Shown here in pieces: positions 4,132 to 5,258 of a DNA stretch of 5,258 bases. The stretch spans positions 1 through 5,258 of the forward strand of contig MGXG01000098.1 of the NCBI GenBank assembly GCA_001801285.1, read 5' to 3'. The DNA is from Gammaproteobacteria bacterium GWE2_37_16. GTDB taxonomy: Bacteria > Pseudomonadota > Gammaproteobacteria > UBA9339. Within the stretch, counting starts at the first letter, position 1, and every line of letters starts with the position of its first letter. The notes under the pieces were generated by a model, which was not told the origin of the DNA, did not search any database, and saw nothing but the letters and a program-made list of their open reading frames with translations. Made by a program: the position numbers and the translations under genes.

Positions 4132-5258
4132 ATGCCCAATATCCAAGAAAAAATATTTTTCAGCGGCTCTGCGTACTTCGATGCCTTGCTTGGCGATATT
4201 GATAACGCCAAAACTAGTATCGATCTGGAAACTTATATCTATCATAACGATGAACTTGGTGAAAAAATTCTTATTGCTTTAGATGAAGCCGCATTGCGCG
4301 GTGTTAAAGTACGTTTATTAGTGGATGGAGCCGGCACGCCGCAATGGGGTGGACATTTTGTAAAAAAACTAGAAAAAGCGGGTGGAGAAACTAGAATTTT
4401 TCATCCTTTTCCTTGGCGACTTTGGCAGTGGAGCAGAAGTTTTGTGCGCGTGCCTTCACTATTAAAATCCATTTATCTTTTGTTAAAAATCAACTCCCGC
4501 AATCATCGCAAAACTTGCATCATTGATAACAAAATAACTTATCTTGGCAGTTTCAATATTGATCTTTGTCATTTGGGTAGGGATAAAGCTGGGGAAGATT
4601 GGCGCGATGCTGGTGTACGTTTAGAAAATGCCGATATAACTTCTCTGAAACAGGCTTTTAATTCTTCTTGGGATCACACCCCTATTCAGGAACGTATTCG
4701 CCAAATTTTTCGTCACGTAAAAACCAATCCAATTATCCGTTTAAATAATGGTAGACACAGAAGACGTATTTTATACAAAAATTTATTACGCCGTATTAGA
4801 CGCTGTACAACCAGAATCTGGATCACTAATGCCTACTTTGTGCCTGATAATTTTTTGCTGAAAGCTTTAAACGATGCCGCTCATTCTGGAGTTGACGTCA
4901 GAATTTTACTGCCACGTAAATCCGATGTAATGTTCATGCCTTGGACATCAGCAACCTTCTATGCCAACCTAATCAAAGCTGGTGCGCGTATTTTTGAATA
5001 TTTGCCTAGCATGCTGCATGCTAAAACTTTAGTTTTAGATGACTGGTTTTTAATCGGTTCCAGCAATTTAAATCACCGCAGTTTACTGCATGATCTTGAA
5101 GTCGACATCAATATCCGCAAACCCAAATCCAAGGAATTACTTGAAAAACAGTTCCTGGATGATCTAAATAATTCCAAAGAAATTGGTATTCATAGTTTAC
5201 AAAGTCGCCGCCTTTATCAAAGAATAATTGGCAGATTGTTGCTGTATGTGAAGTACTT
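4132..5258 (+). CDS. clsB: Cardiolipin synthase-like phospholipase D protein (3' end outside window)
   Basis: The reading frame is open from ATG 4132 to the window edge (375 codons seen). The protein is a two-domain phospholipase D superfamily member, expected to join phosphatidyl groups into cardiolipin at the inner membrane. Both HKD motifs are intact: HRKTCIID (His125, Lys127, Asp132) followed by YLGSFNI, and HAKTLVLD (His296, Lys298, Asp303) followed by IGSSNLNHRS. WRDAGVRLE (158-166) and FEYLPSMLH before the second motif also fit the ClsB/YbhO type. There is no N-terminal membrane segment as in ClsA, and E. coli ClsB has 413 residues, so little is probably missing. The start aligns with ClsB, but no Shine-Dalgarno is visible before it. 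The upstream REP pair separates it from the kinase operon; its promoter is not evident. Another PLD-type transferase or nuclease is less likely. Confidence 0.85.
   Translation, partial: MPNIQEKIFFSGSAYFDALLGDIDNAKTSIDLETYIYHNDELGEKILIALDEAALRGVKVRLLVDGAGTPQWGGHFVKKLEKAGGETRIFHPFPWRLWQWSRSFVRVPSLLKSIYLLLKINSRNHRKTCIIDNKITYLGSFNIDLCHLGRDKAGEDWRDAGVRLENADITSLKQAFNSSWDHTPIQERIRQIFRHVKTNPIIRLNNGRHRRRILYKNLLRRIRRCTTRIWITNAYFVPDNFLLKALNDAAHSGVDVRILLPRKSDVMFMPWTSATFYANLIKAGARIFEYLPSMLHAKTLVLDDWFLIGSSNLNHRSLLHDLEVDINIRKPKSKELLEKQFLDDLNNSKEIGIHSLQSRRLYQRIIGRLLLYVKY

Noticed and set aside
4079..4282. Plus-strand 67-codon open frame overlapping the start of the PLD gene
   Set aside because: It begins inside the REP-like repeat and is out of frame with the PLD protein, whose N-terminus aligns with ClsB.

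Overview
This 5.26 kb, AT-rich window looks like chromosomal DNA of a bacterium that makes isoprenoids through the mevalonate route. A mevalonate kinase next to a beta-phosphoglucomutase-like gene, a paired set of deoxynucleoside kinase-like genes and a ClsB-like phospholipase D, together with REP-like palindromes, would fit a gammaproteobacterium, perhaps from the host-associated Legionellales-type lineages. That placement is inference from gene content and cannot be proved from this window. No phage, plasmid, CRISPR, tRNA or rRNA signal was seen.

Layout. Positions 100-1819 hold two minus-strand genes transcribed leftward: a beta-phosphoglucomutase-like HAD enzyme (1151-1819) and then a GHMP-family mevalonate kinase (100-1086), 64 bp apart and plausibly co-transcribed. 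Positions 1820-2306 form a divergent intergenic region of almost 490 bp with two parts. The pgmB-proximal part (about 1850-2030) is rich in structure: a C/G-rich palindrome, a bulged hairpin, a perfect TATAAT box, an exact four-tract G-quadruplex motif and an imperfect inverted repeat bracketing the unit. The other part (2031-2306) is very AT-rich, with direct and inverted repeats.

Positions 2307-4017 carry two plus-strand P-loop kinases separated by one base. Both resemble the deoxynucleoside kinase family, but they differ strongly from each other and each has changes in family signature residues. Right at the end of the second gene, 4013-4106, sits an inverted pair of REP-like palindromes. 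The GTAG head of the left copy supplies the stop codon of the kinase, and its stem plus a T-run looks like a terminator. A phospholipase D superfamily protein with two intact HKD motifs (cardiolipin synthase-like) starts at 4132 and runs off the right end.

How the genes may work together. The minus-strand genes feed isoprenoid synthesis and sugar-phosphate use; the plus-strand kinase pair probably salvages nucleosides or acts on a related substrate as a two-subunit enzyme; the PLD enzyme makes or remodels phospholipid. There is no single obvious pathway. The most unusual items are the tightly coupled pair of divergent nucleoside kinase-like proteins, the REP pair forming a gene end, and the G-quadruplex/inverted-repeat unit between the divergent genes.
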